Source: Progne subis subis (Eukaryota; Chordata; Aves; Passeriformes; Hirundinidae). Taken from it: a stretch of DNA of 64,000 nt. The notes beneath the pieces are model-generated. The model did not search any database, was not told where the DNA came from, and saw nothing but the letters and a program-made list of their open reading frames with translations. Numbering within the stretch: position 1 is the stretch's first letter; each line of letters starts with the position of its first letter. The position numbers and the translations under genes were made by a program. The stretch lies in assembly GCA_022316685.1 (NCBI GenBank), contig JAKJHU010001331.1:1-64000 (forward strand), in the 5' to 3' direction. This document shows positions 10,681-21,404 of this stretch, one piece after another.

Positions 10681-10694
10681 TGCACTGCGGCTGT

Positions 10695-10815
10695 GGGGCC
10701 GGCCCGCCTTATATAGGGATGGCCCGGTGACCTCACAATGCTGGGGGCCGCCACGTGGCGTGACATCACAGCCCAGCCTCAGGCCGCTGTCACGCCATTT
10801 GTGACCTCACAGCAC
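10695..10815 (-). promoter_or_regulatory. TATA promoter with CRE-like and E-box sites
   Basis: Reading the minus strand there is a good TATA box (CCTATATAAG, 10,708-10,717). Upstream lie TGAGGTCA (about 10,728-10,735), a CCACGTGG palindrome (about 10,751-10,758), TGATGTCA (about 10,760-10,767) and another TGAGGTCA (about 10,801-10,808). Three CRE-like octamers in 80 bp with a TATA box is a promoter-like arrangement, consistent with transcription to the left into the gene-like locus. Inference from motifs only. Confidence 0.5.
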
Positions 10816-10975
10816 CGCCTGCCTCAGGGCCGGCAAGACCCACTCAGGCACCAGGGCGCTGATGGCCAGGAAAGGCCTGCCACTGAACATGGGAGCCAGG
10901 CCGTGGCAGCCAAAGCTCTCTCAGGAGCACGGGCCACATCAGGAAGAGGTCAGGTGCCACCAATGCCTAGCCCAG

Positions 10976-11497
10976 TGTAGAAAAATGCCTTCTTCCCTCC
11001 TGCTGCTGAGGACTCCAGGACGGTGTAGATGAATGTAGAATGAGAGATCTCTGAAGTTGGGTCTTAGAAGAACAGGTTTCATTGTGTAGAGTGTGAGGCC
11101 TTGCTTCGGAGCTGCCAGGCGCAGCTGTGGCATGGCCTTGGAAGGTGGGGGCAGTGAGAGATAAAGAAATTCCAAGAGCAAGATGCAAGAGGCAAGAGAG
11201 AGGAGCAAAGGAGAGAAGAGAACAGAAGCGCGGCCCACTCTCGCAGCCCTCTGATAAGGGGTCTCGAGGTGGGCTGTAACAGGCTTGTGCCAATGGGGTT
11301 ACAGATACTTGCTACTTCAGGGGGGGTTACATGTGTGGGATGAATTATACATTGGGGGTTGTTTTTGCAGCATCTACGTAGCTAGGACATTTTAAACATC
11401 AAAAGTTACTTTCAATTCTATCTCAGTTACAGGTTTCACATTCTCAGAGTCCAAGCAATCATATTTATAGGGCTTTCTGGCTTCATCCTTCCCAACA
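10976..11497 (-). mobile_element. 3' LTR of class II ERV
   Basis: Reads TGTTGGGAAGGATGAAGCC... to ...TTTTTCTACA on the minus strand. It matches 20,035-20,612 over its length, apart from an expanded purine/'gagcaa' stretch and about 60 bp of U3 in the other copy. Its start is preceded by the polypurine tract at 11,498-11,510. Confidence 0.88.
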
Positions 11498-11510
11498 TCT
11501 CCCCCGTTCT
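11498..11510 (-). other. Polypurine tract of class II ERV
   Basis: On the minus strand GAACGGGGGAGA stands directly before the TGTTGGG start of the 3' LTR, fixing the LTR boundary and the orientation. Confidence 0.8.
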
Positions 11511-12662
11511 TATTAACACCTAAAACGCTAGACACTTTCTTACTCATTACTTTTTGCACACACTGAAGTATGCAGGGAACCGCTACTAAAACTGCAATTA
11601 CTACTATTAGAACAATCAAACCGTATCTTACAAAGTTCCTTTAGCCAAGGTGCAAAGCTCAAACCGTCAAACAAATTGTCCAGCCAAGGATGGGTCATCT
11701 ATTGTAATTTGGACTAGCTAAATCTCTCAATTTCTTGCAAGTTGTTTATGAATGGAAACAGAAGTGATCGATAAATTCATGCAGCACAAACCTTCAAAAT
11801 CCTCACAACCATGTCCATGTGCCAGAAGAAGGGTAGTCAATAGGCAGCTCTGTTTTGTAAAGTGGCATGTCTGATTGCTTCTTCATCTGTCAGCAAGTCA
11901 CTGATCATAGTAGAGGTGGCATTTACTTCTTTGCTGAGCCAGCATCCTAACTTGTTCAGTTGTTTTAGGGCAATTGAGGAGCTTAGCTGAGGCAGGAAAA
12001 TGCTAGCAGCAATTGACTCTCCTGAGTTCCAAGGATGGAAATTACTATCACAGTTGCTCTCATATTCATGTCCCCAGGAGGATCTAATCCTCCTGCTTTC
12101 TTTTTGACTAGCTTTTTTGACACTGGGAGCAATTATTGTAAGTTGTCCCATGGCACAAGGACCACCATCTATTTTTGAAGGTATACCTTGCCAGGCCCTG
12201 TCTCCACAGATGAGCCAAATCCCTTCAGGAAATCGAATAGGAAGTTTGTTAAAGCGATCTGCGTGGGGCTCATCATACATGAGAAGCTTAGTTTGATTGC
12301 ACCAAGAAGTCATGTTGCTATAAACTGGGTGATAAGGGGTAACGTTTAAATGAGGGCCATTTTCTCCTTCGGAAGTGAAAGAAGTAACAGGGTGCTCATA
12401 GTTAATGAGACTAGGATTCTAGCTCTTGGAGGTCAGATTTATCAACTTTAAGAATTGTCAATATAAGTTTGGTGGTTTTGGCTGGAGAGTCTGGGGATAT
12501 GTGATGATCATCATATGGCCAGTATTTGTCAAAAGTAACATTGTCAAAACCTTTTGGAAGAGGCACTCCAACTAAACAGGTGGAAAAAGGTTTGTCAGGG
12601 CTTGTGTCGGATAGACAGATGGTGTCAGAGCCTGCAGACTTGGCTAAGAGCAACCCAGACAT
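11500..12662 (-). pseudogene. ERV env (SU-TM), alpharetrovirus-like, broken
   Basis: Three open pieces. Positions 12,662-12,411 carry SU-like sequence. Positions 12,313-11,837 carry GIWLICGDRAWQGIPS and GGPCAMGQLTIIAPS, then a TM ectodomain with KLGCWLSKEVNATST and [10 protein letters not shown], a pattern typical of avian alpharetrovirus-like envelopes. Positions 11,619-11,500 carry the membrane anchor (MIVLIVVIAVLVAVPC) and cytoplasmic tail, the frame then running into the LTR. Stops and shifts separate the pieces, including one inside the ectodomain at about 11,837. It cannot make an intact envelope as it stands. Confidence 0.8.
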
Positions 12663-13033
12663 TTGTCTTTGGTTGACTTACAGGTAAAGCTTGACTACAA
12701 GAACTAAAACAAAAGAAACAAAAGTAACATGCACGCGCACAAATGATAAAACTTCAGTCTTTTCTTGGGCTGCTTTTGGCGGATCATCTTCTCCTGATGA
12801 TTCTGCGCAGCTCAGGTCTGGGTGCTTGCGTCTTGGTCTGCAGCAGTACTGGCTGATGTGGGGGTCTCAGCGGGCTTCGATGCGTGGTACGGTTTCACTG
12901 TTCTTTGCTGGAATCCACCGGAGTCCTTTTTCTGTGGAGACACACGCAAACCCCTTCCCCCATGTTATAAGATTGTATGCTCCTTCAATTTGTCCTGAAT
13001 CTAGGTTTTTAATTAAAACTGGGGGGTGCTCTT

Positions 13034-13795
13034 TCAGTTTTGCTTTCTTGATTGTTTAAGAAATAGTCTGTAAATGGGGGGGTCTGGCTCTTCTGCAGAG
13101 CTGTTCAGAAAATTATAAACATACAGGGCTTTATTCAACCTCTTTTGAGGTGCAGCCTGGTCTTCTCCCCCTTTCTGTTGATCTAAAATGCGTTTTAGAG
13201 TTTGATGTGTTCTTTTATCATTTCCTTGACTCGTGGGAGAGTAAGGAATGCCAAATGTATGGCGAACACCCCAAGTCATTCAGGAATGCAGCTAATTCTT
13301 GTGAGGTGTATGAAGGACCATTATCAGTTTTAATTTCTTGGGGGACACCTAAATAGGAGAAAGCTTGTGAAAAATGCTGGCAAACATGCTTAGCTGTTTC
13401 TCCTGCATGTACAGAAGCAAAAACTGCATTTGAAAATGTATCAATAGAGACATGGATATTTTTAAGTTTCCCAAAAGAGGGGTACTTAGTAACATCTGTT
13501 TGCCATTTCTGTAGACTTTCCAACCCCCTTGGGTTGGTGGCTCCTGAAGGAGGGGAGAGGTTGAACCTTGCTGACAGTTTGGGCAAGCTCGTACAATATT
13601 TTGTGCTTGTTCTAGGGTAAGGTGAAAATCTCGTTTGATTGCCTGTGCATTTTGGTGAAAAAATGCATGACTCAGTTTGGCTTGTTCAACAGTGTTAGGC
13701 AAGGTGGTTGCAGCAAGCACTGAGGTAGAATTTTCAATGATTGCTGCACCTTCCTCATCAGATGCAGCTGATGTCCAATGCATCAGCTCGTGCAT
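13034..13795 (-). pseudogene. ERV integrase, catalytic Glu changed
   Basis: The zinc-binding HHCC domain is at about 13,795-13,570 (HELMHW start, HAFFHQNA, CPNCQQ). The core has DNGPSYTS (second Asp) at about 13,330 and the segment PTSQGNDKRTHQTLK at about 13,230. Related integrases have Glu in the VER of this segment where this copy reads Lys (DKR), so the third catalytic residue appears lost. Several frameshifts (near 13,580, 13,350 and 13,220-13,280) also break it. Confidence 0.82.
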
Positions 13796-14474
13796 TTCCC
13801 TCTGCCATAAATCCTGGAAGACCTGAATGAGCTCTAATGTGAGAAATAAAATAAGGGTTAGTTCTGTGTGATAAAATTTGATAGAGACAGGTGAGCCAAA
13901 GGCACAACTTGTCGTTGTTCACATCCTTTAGAACAGATCCTTCAATTCTCTTAATAACATTAGCAACGTATGCTGAATCAGTGATCAGGTTGAAAGGTTC
14001 TGGAAAGAGCTGAAATGCTCTTACAACTGCTGCCAATTCAACAATTTGGGGAGAACCTTCAACTTTTGAACATCTTGTTCCCAGGTTTTAGTATTTTTAT
14101 TTTGCCATGTGACGACCGAATTGTGCTGTTCGCCCTGACCCATCAGTGAAGATAGTGACTGCATCTAAAGGCTCTTCACTGATCAGGGGTTTTTCTTTGT
14201 AACATAATTTAGCTTTGATCATTTTGTGTGCTGGATAATGAATGGAACAAATGCCTGGGAAATCGAGCAAGGCATACAGCAAGTCTTCTGATTTTTGCAT
14301 TGCCCAATCAAAATAGGTTTTCTTCATGGGCAGATAGATGATTGCGAATTCACGACCTGCTATTGAAAGAAGCCTTGTTCTACCTTTGATGATGATTTGA
14401 GACATCATTTCTGAAGGTGTGAGGATTGTCTTTGGCGACCTGTATGAGATAAAAACCCATTCAATTATTAACAA
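13758..14474 (-). pseudogene. ERV RNase H
   Basis: Two overlapping frames. FTDGSGRT is at about 14,150 and LITDSAYVAN at about 13,980, with AAVVRAFQLF between them (VVRAF supplies the usual helix; the conserved Glu position reads Val). HIRAHSGLPGFMAEGNARAD lies at about 13,830. The frame changes near 14,050-14,095. Confidence 0.78.
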
Positions 14475-14598
14475 CGGATCTTTGTGGGAAGAATCCCATT
14501 GAAAGATGAGACCACACAGTCTCAGCTTTTCTCCTAAGATTGCAAGGAAAAAGGGTTTGTCAGGGACACAGCGATGTGCTTGCCTGCTCTGCAGAGCA

Positions 14599-15350
14599 CT
14601 AGGTGATTTCTTCTAAGGCCTTGTGAGCCTTAGGAGTGAGGGATCTGGGGGATCTGATGTCATTGTCCCCCTTCAGCAAATCAAAAAGTGGAGCAAGTTC
14701 ATCAGCTGTGATTCCTAGGACAGGCCTGACCCAGTTAATTTCTCCTAAAAGCTGCTGCAAGTCTTGCAAGGTGTGAACATCAGTTCGGATTTGTATCTTT
14801 TGAGGAGTGATGGACTGTTCTGTCAGTTTCCAACCTAAATATTTCCAGGGAGCAGTCTCTTGTATTTTTGATTCAGAGATCACCAGTCCACTCTTTTTGA
14901 TTTCAGCAACAACAGCAATTGCATGAGTCATTTCCATTTGTTTTCGTGTTGGTGCTGCGATGAGCAAATCATCCATGTAGTGGAGGATAACTGATTGTGT
15001 GAACTGTTCACGGACTGGAGACAGTGCACGGGCTACAAAATGTTGGCAGATAGTTGGAGAATTTTTCATTCCTTGGGGTAAAACGAGCCAATGGATATCT
15101 TTGGAGCGGTTCTTGCAGGTTTGTACTTGGAACAGAAAAGGCAAAACGAGGTGCGTCGTCTGGATGCAGTGGGATATTGAAAAAACAGTCTTTTAGATCT
15201 GATGATTACAAGTGGCCAGTCTCTCGGGATCATGGAAAGGTTGGGTAGACCAGGTTGGAGGGGACCCATGTTCTCAATCACTGCGTTGATCTTTCTGAGA
15301 TCTTGTAACAATCGCCAGGTGTTGGAGGTTTTCTTATGGATTACAAACAC
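14599..15350 (-). pseudogene. ERV reverse transcriptase
   Basis: Class [22 protein letters not shown] is encoded near 15,320-15,270, [16 protein letters not shown] near 15,090, and the catalytic YMDD at 14,968-14,979 within HYMDDLLIA. TAPWKYLGWKLTEQ and the LLGEINWVRP connection motif follow. One frameshift lies near 15,130-15,200, at the first catalytic Asp region. YMDD rather than YVDD fits a beta/alpha-type RT. Confidence 0.87.
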
Positions 15351-15626
15351 AGGTGAGTTCCAGGGACTGTTAGTGGGCTTAATGTGGCCTTTTTGCAGTT
15401 GTTCAGCTACTAGATCCTTGAGGGCACTCAGCTTATTGTCTGGTAGGGGCCACTGGTCAACCCAGACAGGGGTGTCAGTTTTCCAGGTTAGTTTGAGAGT
15501 GCTGAGTGCTTCAGTGGCCCCTACGAAAAACCCAGTTCAATTTTGGCTCCCCATTGAGAAAGCAAGTCCCTTCCCCACACTGTGATGGGCTTTTGCACTA
15601 CATAGGGACGGATTGATGCTTTCTTC

Positions 15627-16397
15627 TCATCTGGTCCTGTAATGGTGATTACAGATTCGCTTTGCAAAGCATGGAGTGACACCTCCGATGCCTGTGAGGG
15701 TACCTGGGGGAGTTACTAACTTCCAATCTCTTGGCCAATAGTAAGAAGAGATCACAGAAACATTTGCGCCGGTATCAATCATCCCTTTGATGTTAACTTG
15801 AAGCCCACTATTTGACAACTCACAAGTTAGCATTGGTCTTTGTTCACTTATGTGTTGAACCCATAGAACTTCAGGATTCTCAGGAGTGATGGGGAAACAG
15901 CGTGGTGGCATTTGGTCCATAGTTCCCATAGGCAATGCTATGGCGATAGCTATGGGGGTTCTGGGAGGAATGTGCAATGGGGGATAGCAGGCATTGGCTA
16001 GCACTAGTAATTCTTCGTTGCAGTTAACAGACATCACACAAGGCAAAACAAGCAGTCCCAGGATGCTATTTCTTTCTTTACCAACAACTAAAAAGTCTTG
16101 CCTATGTTGTGAAGGCCCAGTGATCCCTGTTGAGATATAATCGTAGCCATCATCTTTTAGAAAGGTTGTTGGCTTGGAGGTTGCCAAGGTGCACCAGGTC
16201 CCTGGGGGTAGTAGGCTTGGGTCATTACTTGGGATTGTGCTGGTGATGAAGCGAAGAGCTTTTGGGTCGGGGTATTCACAAATTTCTCCTCGGGCGCTTG
16301 GGGTGCCATTACTTGTTTCTTCACGCGATGGCGCTGCGCGCTCCCCTTGGAGTTTTTTTGATTGTATTTTCTGCTGATGTCCTGTCTGGCTGGACAC
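15627..16397 (-). pseudogene. ERV dUTPase-like domain and protease
   Basis: The segment first shows a betaretrovirus-style dUTPase-like fold (SILGLLVLPCVM, ANACYPPLHIPPRTPIAIA), then the aspartic protease with its active site in GMIDTGANVSVISS at about 15,775. The C-terminal WKLVTPPGTLTGIGGV follows. The dUTPase catalytic motif cannot be found complete. The protease active site is intact but the frame ends early, at about 15,627. Confidence 0.78.
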
Positions 16398-16429
16398 TGC
16401 CAGGCAGGAGGCTTTCCCTTCTTACAGGT

Positions 16430-19400
16430 GGAGCTGCGATCTGGTGCCTGCACACCTCTTTTGATGTCTGGGCAGTTCTTCATGATATGTCCAGGTCACT
16501 TGCAGAAGTAGCAAGGACCTGAAGTCACAGCAGCTTGCATAACAGCCATGGTGTTGTCTTGTTGTTGTGAGCTTAGATGCAGGGCAGTTAAGATTTCAGT
16601 AAGTTTCTGGTCTCATATTTCAGCTTGTGCTGCTTGTACTGTGAGAGCCCTTTCAATTTTTTCTCCAATAGTTTTTCCAAGTTCATTCGCTTGAATCGTT
16701 GCGACGTGCTGTGGGCTCCCTATTTGGTTACAGGCATCAATCATTTCAGGCACTGTGGGTCTCTCCTTTCCCAGGGCTTTGATTGCTCTTCTACATTCTG
16801 GGACTTGCATTATTTTCAATGATGTCCCGTATCATGACTGGGCGAGCTATATCATCACCGCATTGTCTTTCTGCTTCTTGAATCGCTTGATCCACAAATG
16901 AGGTAAATGGTTCAGATGAATCTTGACTGATTAAGTTGTAGGCTTTTTCAAAACTTCCTGCAGGCTGAATTTGTACAAAGGCTCTACGAGCCATCTTTTT
17001 GATGTCGTCTAATGCTATTTTGGGTAAGTTCACTTGATTATCATTCTGGTCATCAGGAGGGTCACCAGTTAACTTTGACATAGTAAGGGTACGAAGGTCC
17101 ACATCAGTATATTGTCTGTACATCTGCAGTACATTTGTGAGCAACCTTCTCCATTTGAATTCCCACAGCATATATTGAGAATCTGTGAGAATCACAGCAG
17201 CAAGGTTTTTGCAGTCATTTGGTGTAAGTGTATGTCCTTCCAGGGTGCATTTTTAGCAGTTGTTTAAAGCATGGAGAGCAGATGCCACTGTCTTTTATCG
17301 CTTTTCTTAATTCTTTATTTCATGAGATGGGATCGCTGTCCATGTTCTGGGACCTCCAGCTTGCTGGCTGAATATCACAGGCATGGCTAGAGGATTTAGA
17401 TTTTCTTCTTTGCAAATTTCGCCTGTGACTTCATGCCAGTCTGTCATTTGAACAGTCATCAGAACATTTCTGTGGACCTTCCAAAATCGGGACTGGTGGT
17501 GGTGGATGTTCAGCTTTGAGAGAGCTGCCTGCAAGGGCAAAACAGTTTTCTTTCTGTCCTGTATTTGTTAAATTGGCTGCTACATTCCATCCTCGCCCTT
17601 CTCGTTGCATGGTTTGTGTGCGAAGCTGTGGTCCTGTCATGCTTGGGCACGATGCAAGATGCGGTGGCAGAGGCAGGGGTGCAGGAGGCACAGGCAGGGA
17701 TGCAGAAGGCACAGGCAGGACCGAAGGAGGCTCAGAGCCTGTCAGTGAAGACATGTGAGAAGAGCTTGGAGCCTCGGGAGGATTCGGCAGGCACGAAGCT
17801 GTCACTGTTGCATGTAGGTTCGGGGGGTGGAAGAGGAGCGGAAGGATACATAAAAGTCACTGTGGAATCATGTTGCTGTTGTGCTGTGTGCAGAGTCCTG
17901 GGCTGGTAAAAGATTGCTGAAGGCTGTGGTTGTGCAGAAACTGCTGATGGCTGTAGCATCGGGGGCTGTGCAGCACGCGTGGCAGTGTGGACTATTTGTG
18001 ATGGCACTGTAACAAGATCCATCTGGGCGCAGGCGTCTGCATGGGGCGCGCAGGCACCGTCAGGCTGTATTAAAGTCGGTGATGCGGCTTGGTGGGTTGG
18101 TGCAAATTGCGCATGCGCGAGGTGCACAGTCTCGGGGTGGGGAGGCGTCGTGGTGGCTGCTCGCATTGGGGGCATGGGAGGCGGCGGGGCCACGGGAGAG
18201 AACGCGAAGGAGTCTGCGGGTACAGGACACATCGGGGCCGTGGCAGGGGGCAGCGCAGCGAACCTGGTGGCAGCCGCGGCTTGTGGCTCAGCCGTGGTGG
18301 ACGGCAGGGACGGGAGGGCTGGCTGGGGCACGCCGCGGAGCAGGGACAGGACGTGCACGGCCATCTGCCGTCTGTGCTGTGGCACTCAGCGGCTGGTAGC
18401 TAGCAAGTTGGGCAGGGGCCCGCCGCGGAGCCGGGACTGGAACGGGCTGGAGCATCCACCGCGGTGCTGGGCTGGGGCACTCTGCACGCGGTTGAACACG
18501 CGGGGGGGTGACGGGCATCTCCGTGTCAGTGTGCACCAGGGGAACTGCAGGCACAGCCGCCGGCGGCACTGTGGGCACCGGCGCCACCGCCGCCGGCACC
18601 GCCGGCTCATTGAAGGGCAGCGGCGGCAAGGCAGCGGTGGGCACGGGCGAGAGCGGTGGCACCGCCAGCGCCGCTTCGGCTGCAGTGAGGGGACCCTGTG
18701 CTGCCTGCAGGAGGGTCGCTGGCTGTGTGTGCAGAACGCTGGCGACTGCAGCGGCTACAGCCACAAACGCGGTGGTTGGCTGAGCTGCGGGACCCGCAGT
18801 GGGGAGGTGGGGTAGAGCCGGGGCCGCGTGGTAAGGTGGGGGCGGTGCTTCCACCGTGCCGGCAGCGAGAAGCACCGCCGGGATGCTGTCAGTGGGCGGG
18901 CTCGCAGGGGCAGAGGCAGGGACGGGGCTCGGCACACTGGAGCCAGGGGAGGAAGCCCCGGTAACCGGAATTGGAGCCGTGAACGGGACTGAGGGCGCGG
19001 TGGGAGGGGCCGCAGGGTCCGGTGGGGGCGGTGGGGCTGAGGGGACAGGTGCCGCAGCCACGCGGGTGGGGGATGGAGCCGTGGTACTCGGCGGGGCCGC
19101 GGATGCCGAAACCACGTGGCGCGGAGGCGGGGAGGGGGGCGGTTTCTGCTGCAGACCCGCGGCCGCGCTGAGGAGATCTCCGGGAACATCGTGAACAGGT
19201 GCAGTGGCGTTTTTTGCAGCGAAAAGCTCAACGAGAGCCCTACAAGTTGGAACGAGCTCAGCAACAGCGAAATTCTTTCGTGAAATATCATTAAAGAGTC
19301 TATTTCCAACTGAGTCCCAAAAGTCTCTGGTAAAGACAGCTGAACGGTCAGCGTTGGGAAAGTTAACTAGAGTCCATTCTAAAAGATCTTTTAGCTCTTG

Positions 19401-19450
19401 CTTAGGTAAAGTTCTGTGATTGCAGCGTAAATGATGCTTAATTCATTTAT
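16430..19450 (-). pseudogene. ERV gag with Pro/Ala-rich insert (MA-linker-CA-NC)
   Basis: Matrix lies at about 19,410-19,150 (LPKQELKDLLEWT, NADRSAVFTRDFWD). A Pro/Ala-rich region at about 19,130-17,730 follows, holding PTAP (about 18,993-19,004) and PPPPY (about 18,831-18,845), the classical late-budding motifs that recruit Tsg101 and Nedd4-type ligases. Capsid starts with AGGPRTWTAIPSHEIK at about 17,370. Its major homology region (SSEPFTSFVDQAIQEAE) is at about 16,920-16,865. A nucleocapsid CCHC knuckle is at about 16,520-16,475, with a stop codon inside. Several frame changes occur. The linker is far more GC-rich than the rest of the provirus. Confidence 0.82.
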
Positions 19451-20034
19451 AGAGATCTCTATCAAGGCTAGAGTGGGAATGCCCCATTTTATTTTATACC
19501 AGTGTAGCTCACCTCGATGTCGCAGAAGCAGGTCCTCACTCGAGATCCGACGTGGGGGTTGGCCAGACACTCCAGTCAGGTCTCAGGACTCTGCAAGCGG
19601 TCCCCCTCAGAGCTCCGGCTTCAGGCTTCACTCAGGAACAGCTTTTCCGTGCTCGGGGACTCGAACCTCCGCTCAGCGCTTCAGTGAGGGCAGTGCAAAG
19701 CAGTGCCCACGTGCGCTCAATGAACATGGAAATTACCACGGCAAAGGTCCCTCCGTGAGCTCCAGTGGCCGCCGCTCAGCAGCAGCCTCTGTGCTCGAGG
19801 GATGCCAGACAAAACCTCCTCAGAGCTCGAAGTGATCGCTACTTAGTAACGATCCTTGTGCTCAAGGTTTTGTCTTCGGCAACTTTAAAGAGCTCCAGCC
19901 TCACGCTGCCCAGCAACGATTTGCTGTGCTCACGACACCAATTAGACTACAACTGGTAATTTAGTTACCGTCCATGGGGAAGTCTCTCGCAGCTTGAAAG
20001 GCTGGGTCTGTAGTTTTCCAGGTTGAGCATCACT
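19451..20034 (-). other. ERV 5' leader, candidate primer-binding site
   Basis: Between gag and the 5' LTR. The sequence directly after the LTR does not begin TGG. A TGGTGTCGTGAGCACAGC sequence on the minus strand (19,923-19,940) partly resembles a tRNA-His-type primer site but lies about 95 bases inside. Either the true LTR end is near 19,943 and the 3' copy is truncated, or the primer site has decayed. No other gene was seen. Confidence 0.4.
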
Positions 20035-20612
20035 TGTAGAAATTGTTTCTTCCCTGCTGCTGTGGACTCCAGGACGGCATAGATAAATGTAGACGAGAGA
20101 TCTCTGTAGTTAGGTTTTAGAAGATTGGGTTTGTTGTAAGGGATGTGAGGCCTTTCTCTGAGCTGCCAGGCTGCAGCTCGTGGCAAGGCCTAGGAGGTGG
20201 GGGAATGGAAAGGTAGGGAATGGAGGGGAGCAAAGAGCAAAGAGAGCAAGAGAGCAAAGAGAGCAAGAGCAAGAGCAAGAGGCCGAGCCACCTTCGTAGC
20301 CCCCTGATAAGGGGTCTCGAGGTGGGCTGGAACAGGATCTGTGCCAATGAGGTTACAGATACCTGATACTTCAGGGGAGGCGTAGAGGTGTGGGATGAAC
20401 CATTGGGGGGTGAGACAGAACATTCCATTTGACCTGGGTCTGGCTGCAGGTAACCTTCAGCTGGTCATATAGCTGTTTTCCCAGACATCCAGTATCCAAT
20501 CCAATCTCAAACATCAAAACTTACTTTCAATTCTATCTCACCCACAGGTCCCACAGTCTCAGAATATAGGCAATCATATTTATAGGCTTTTTTGGCTTCA
20601 TCCTCCCCAACA
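20035..20612 (-). mobile_element. 5' LTR of class II ERV
   Basis: Runs from TGTTGGGGAGGATGAAGCC (at 20,612) to CAATTTCTACA (at 20,035) on the minus strand. It contains a local 'gagcaa/gagcaag' expansion at about 20,228-20,280. It pairs with 10,976-11,497. Confidence 0.88.
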
Positions 20613-20940
20613 CTTTGTCTCAGAAGAGTCTCTTGGCCCGGTTTGGGACGATTCACTTCCATGGGGTTCTGTCAAGTCCCAGTGGAACCTTGGTGCCATA
20701 TTGTTCCACAGCCTCACAATGCTCTCCTGGCTTCCATGGGGTCCCTCTGTGACTCACTGCAGCCTTGGTTCCATCAGGGTCTCTTGGGTTCCATGGTGCA
20801 CAAGCCTTTGTCACATCTGAGCCTTGCTTCCAGGAGTTCCATCGACTGACAGTGGCTGTCTGCATTCCATGAGGCCCAGCTAGATCACAGCAGAGCCTTG
20901 CTTTCATCAGGCTCCGATACCTGTTCTGCCAACTGACAGG
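20613..20940. repeat. Degenerate minisatellite next to the ERV
   Basis: Imperfect units around 'cttggttccatg(g/a)gg' and 'gtcacagc(a/c)', of the same general type as the arrays at 7,866 and 52,125 but more diverged. The ERV inserted at its left edge. Confidence 0.55.
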
Positions 20941-21404
20941 GGCGATTTAAAGAACACAGAAACTGATAGAAAGAATGGTCTTATACTACTGTGAGTATTA
21001 AGGCAACACAAAAGTAAAATTATATACATTCAATGAAATTACATGTTTAGCTTTAGCAACAAGCAAAAAGAAGCAAGGTAATGCACCTAATCATTATTAG
21101 AGGAGAGAAAGAACAGGGATTGAGAAGGATCCATCACCAGTTGTCAAAATACTCCACCCTCATTCAGAGTCTGCAGTCACTGGGGAGTCCTGTTTCACAG
21201 CAAGGACCTGGAGAACCTTTCCATATGAGAAAACCCTACATGGTGAATCCACCCGGAGATGAGGTCTCTCAATTTGCTCTGAAAGTGGGTCCAGCTTTTT
21301 GTTGGGGATTACTTTTGTTCGCTTTTGTCTTAAAGAATTTTTCCCCATAAGTTACTAGAAAACAAAGTGCTGATACTTAGAGGGTACTTGACTAACACAA
21401 AAAG
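20941..21404. repeat. AT-rich dispersed repeat fragment
   Basis: No gene seen. About 70 bases around 21,085-21,150, including 'ggattgagaaggatccatcaccag', match 44,545-44,610. Both are probably fragments of one LTR family. The class is not recognised. Confidence 0.4.

Larger units (their letters stand above)
10976..20612 (-). mobile_element. Class II (beta/alpha-like) ERV, full length, degraded
   Basis: A provirus on the minus strand with both LTRs: 5' LTR 20,035-20,612 and 3' LTR 10,976-11,497. Internal order is gag (19,450-16,430), dUTPase-like/protease (16,397-15,627), RT (15,350-14,599), RNase H (14,474-13,758), integrase (13,795-13,034) and env (12,662-11,500). Domain flavours are betaretrovirus-like for CA, protease and RT, and alpharetrovirus-like for env TM. 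Many stops and frameshifts are present. The LTRs are clearly related but differ by substitutions and indels (522 versus 578 bp), so it is an old insertion. Bases flanking the two outer ends (CCCAG, CTTTG) do not form a target duplication. Confidence 0.9.

Noticed and set aside
17979..18815. Gly-rich plus-strand ORFs over the gag linker
   Set aside because: Antisense shadow of the Pro/Ala-rich Gag segment.
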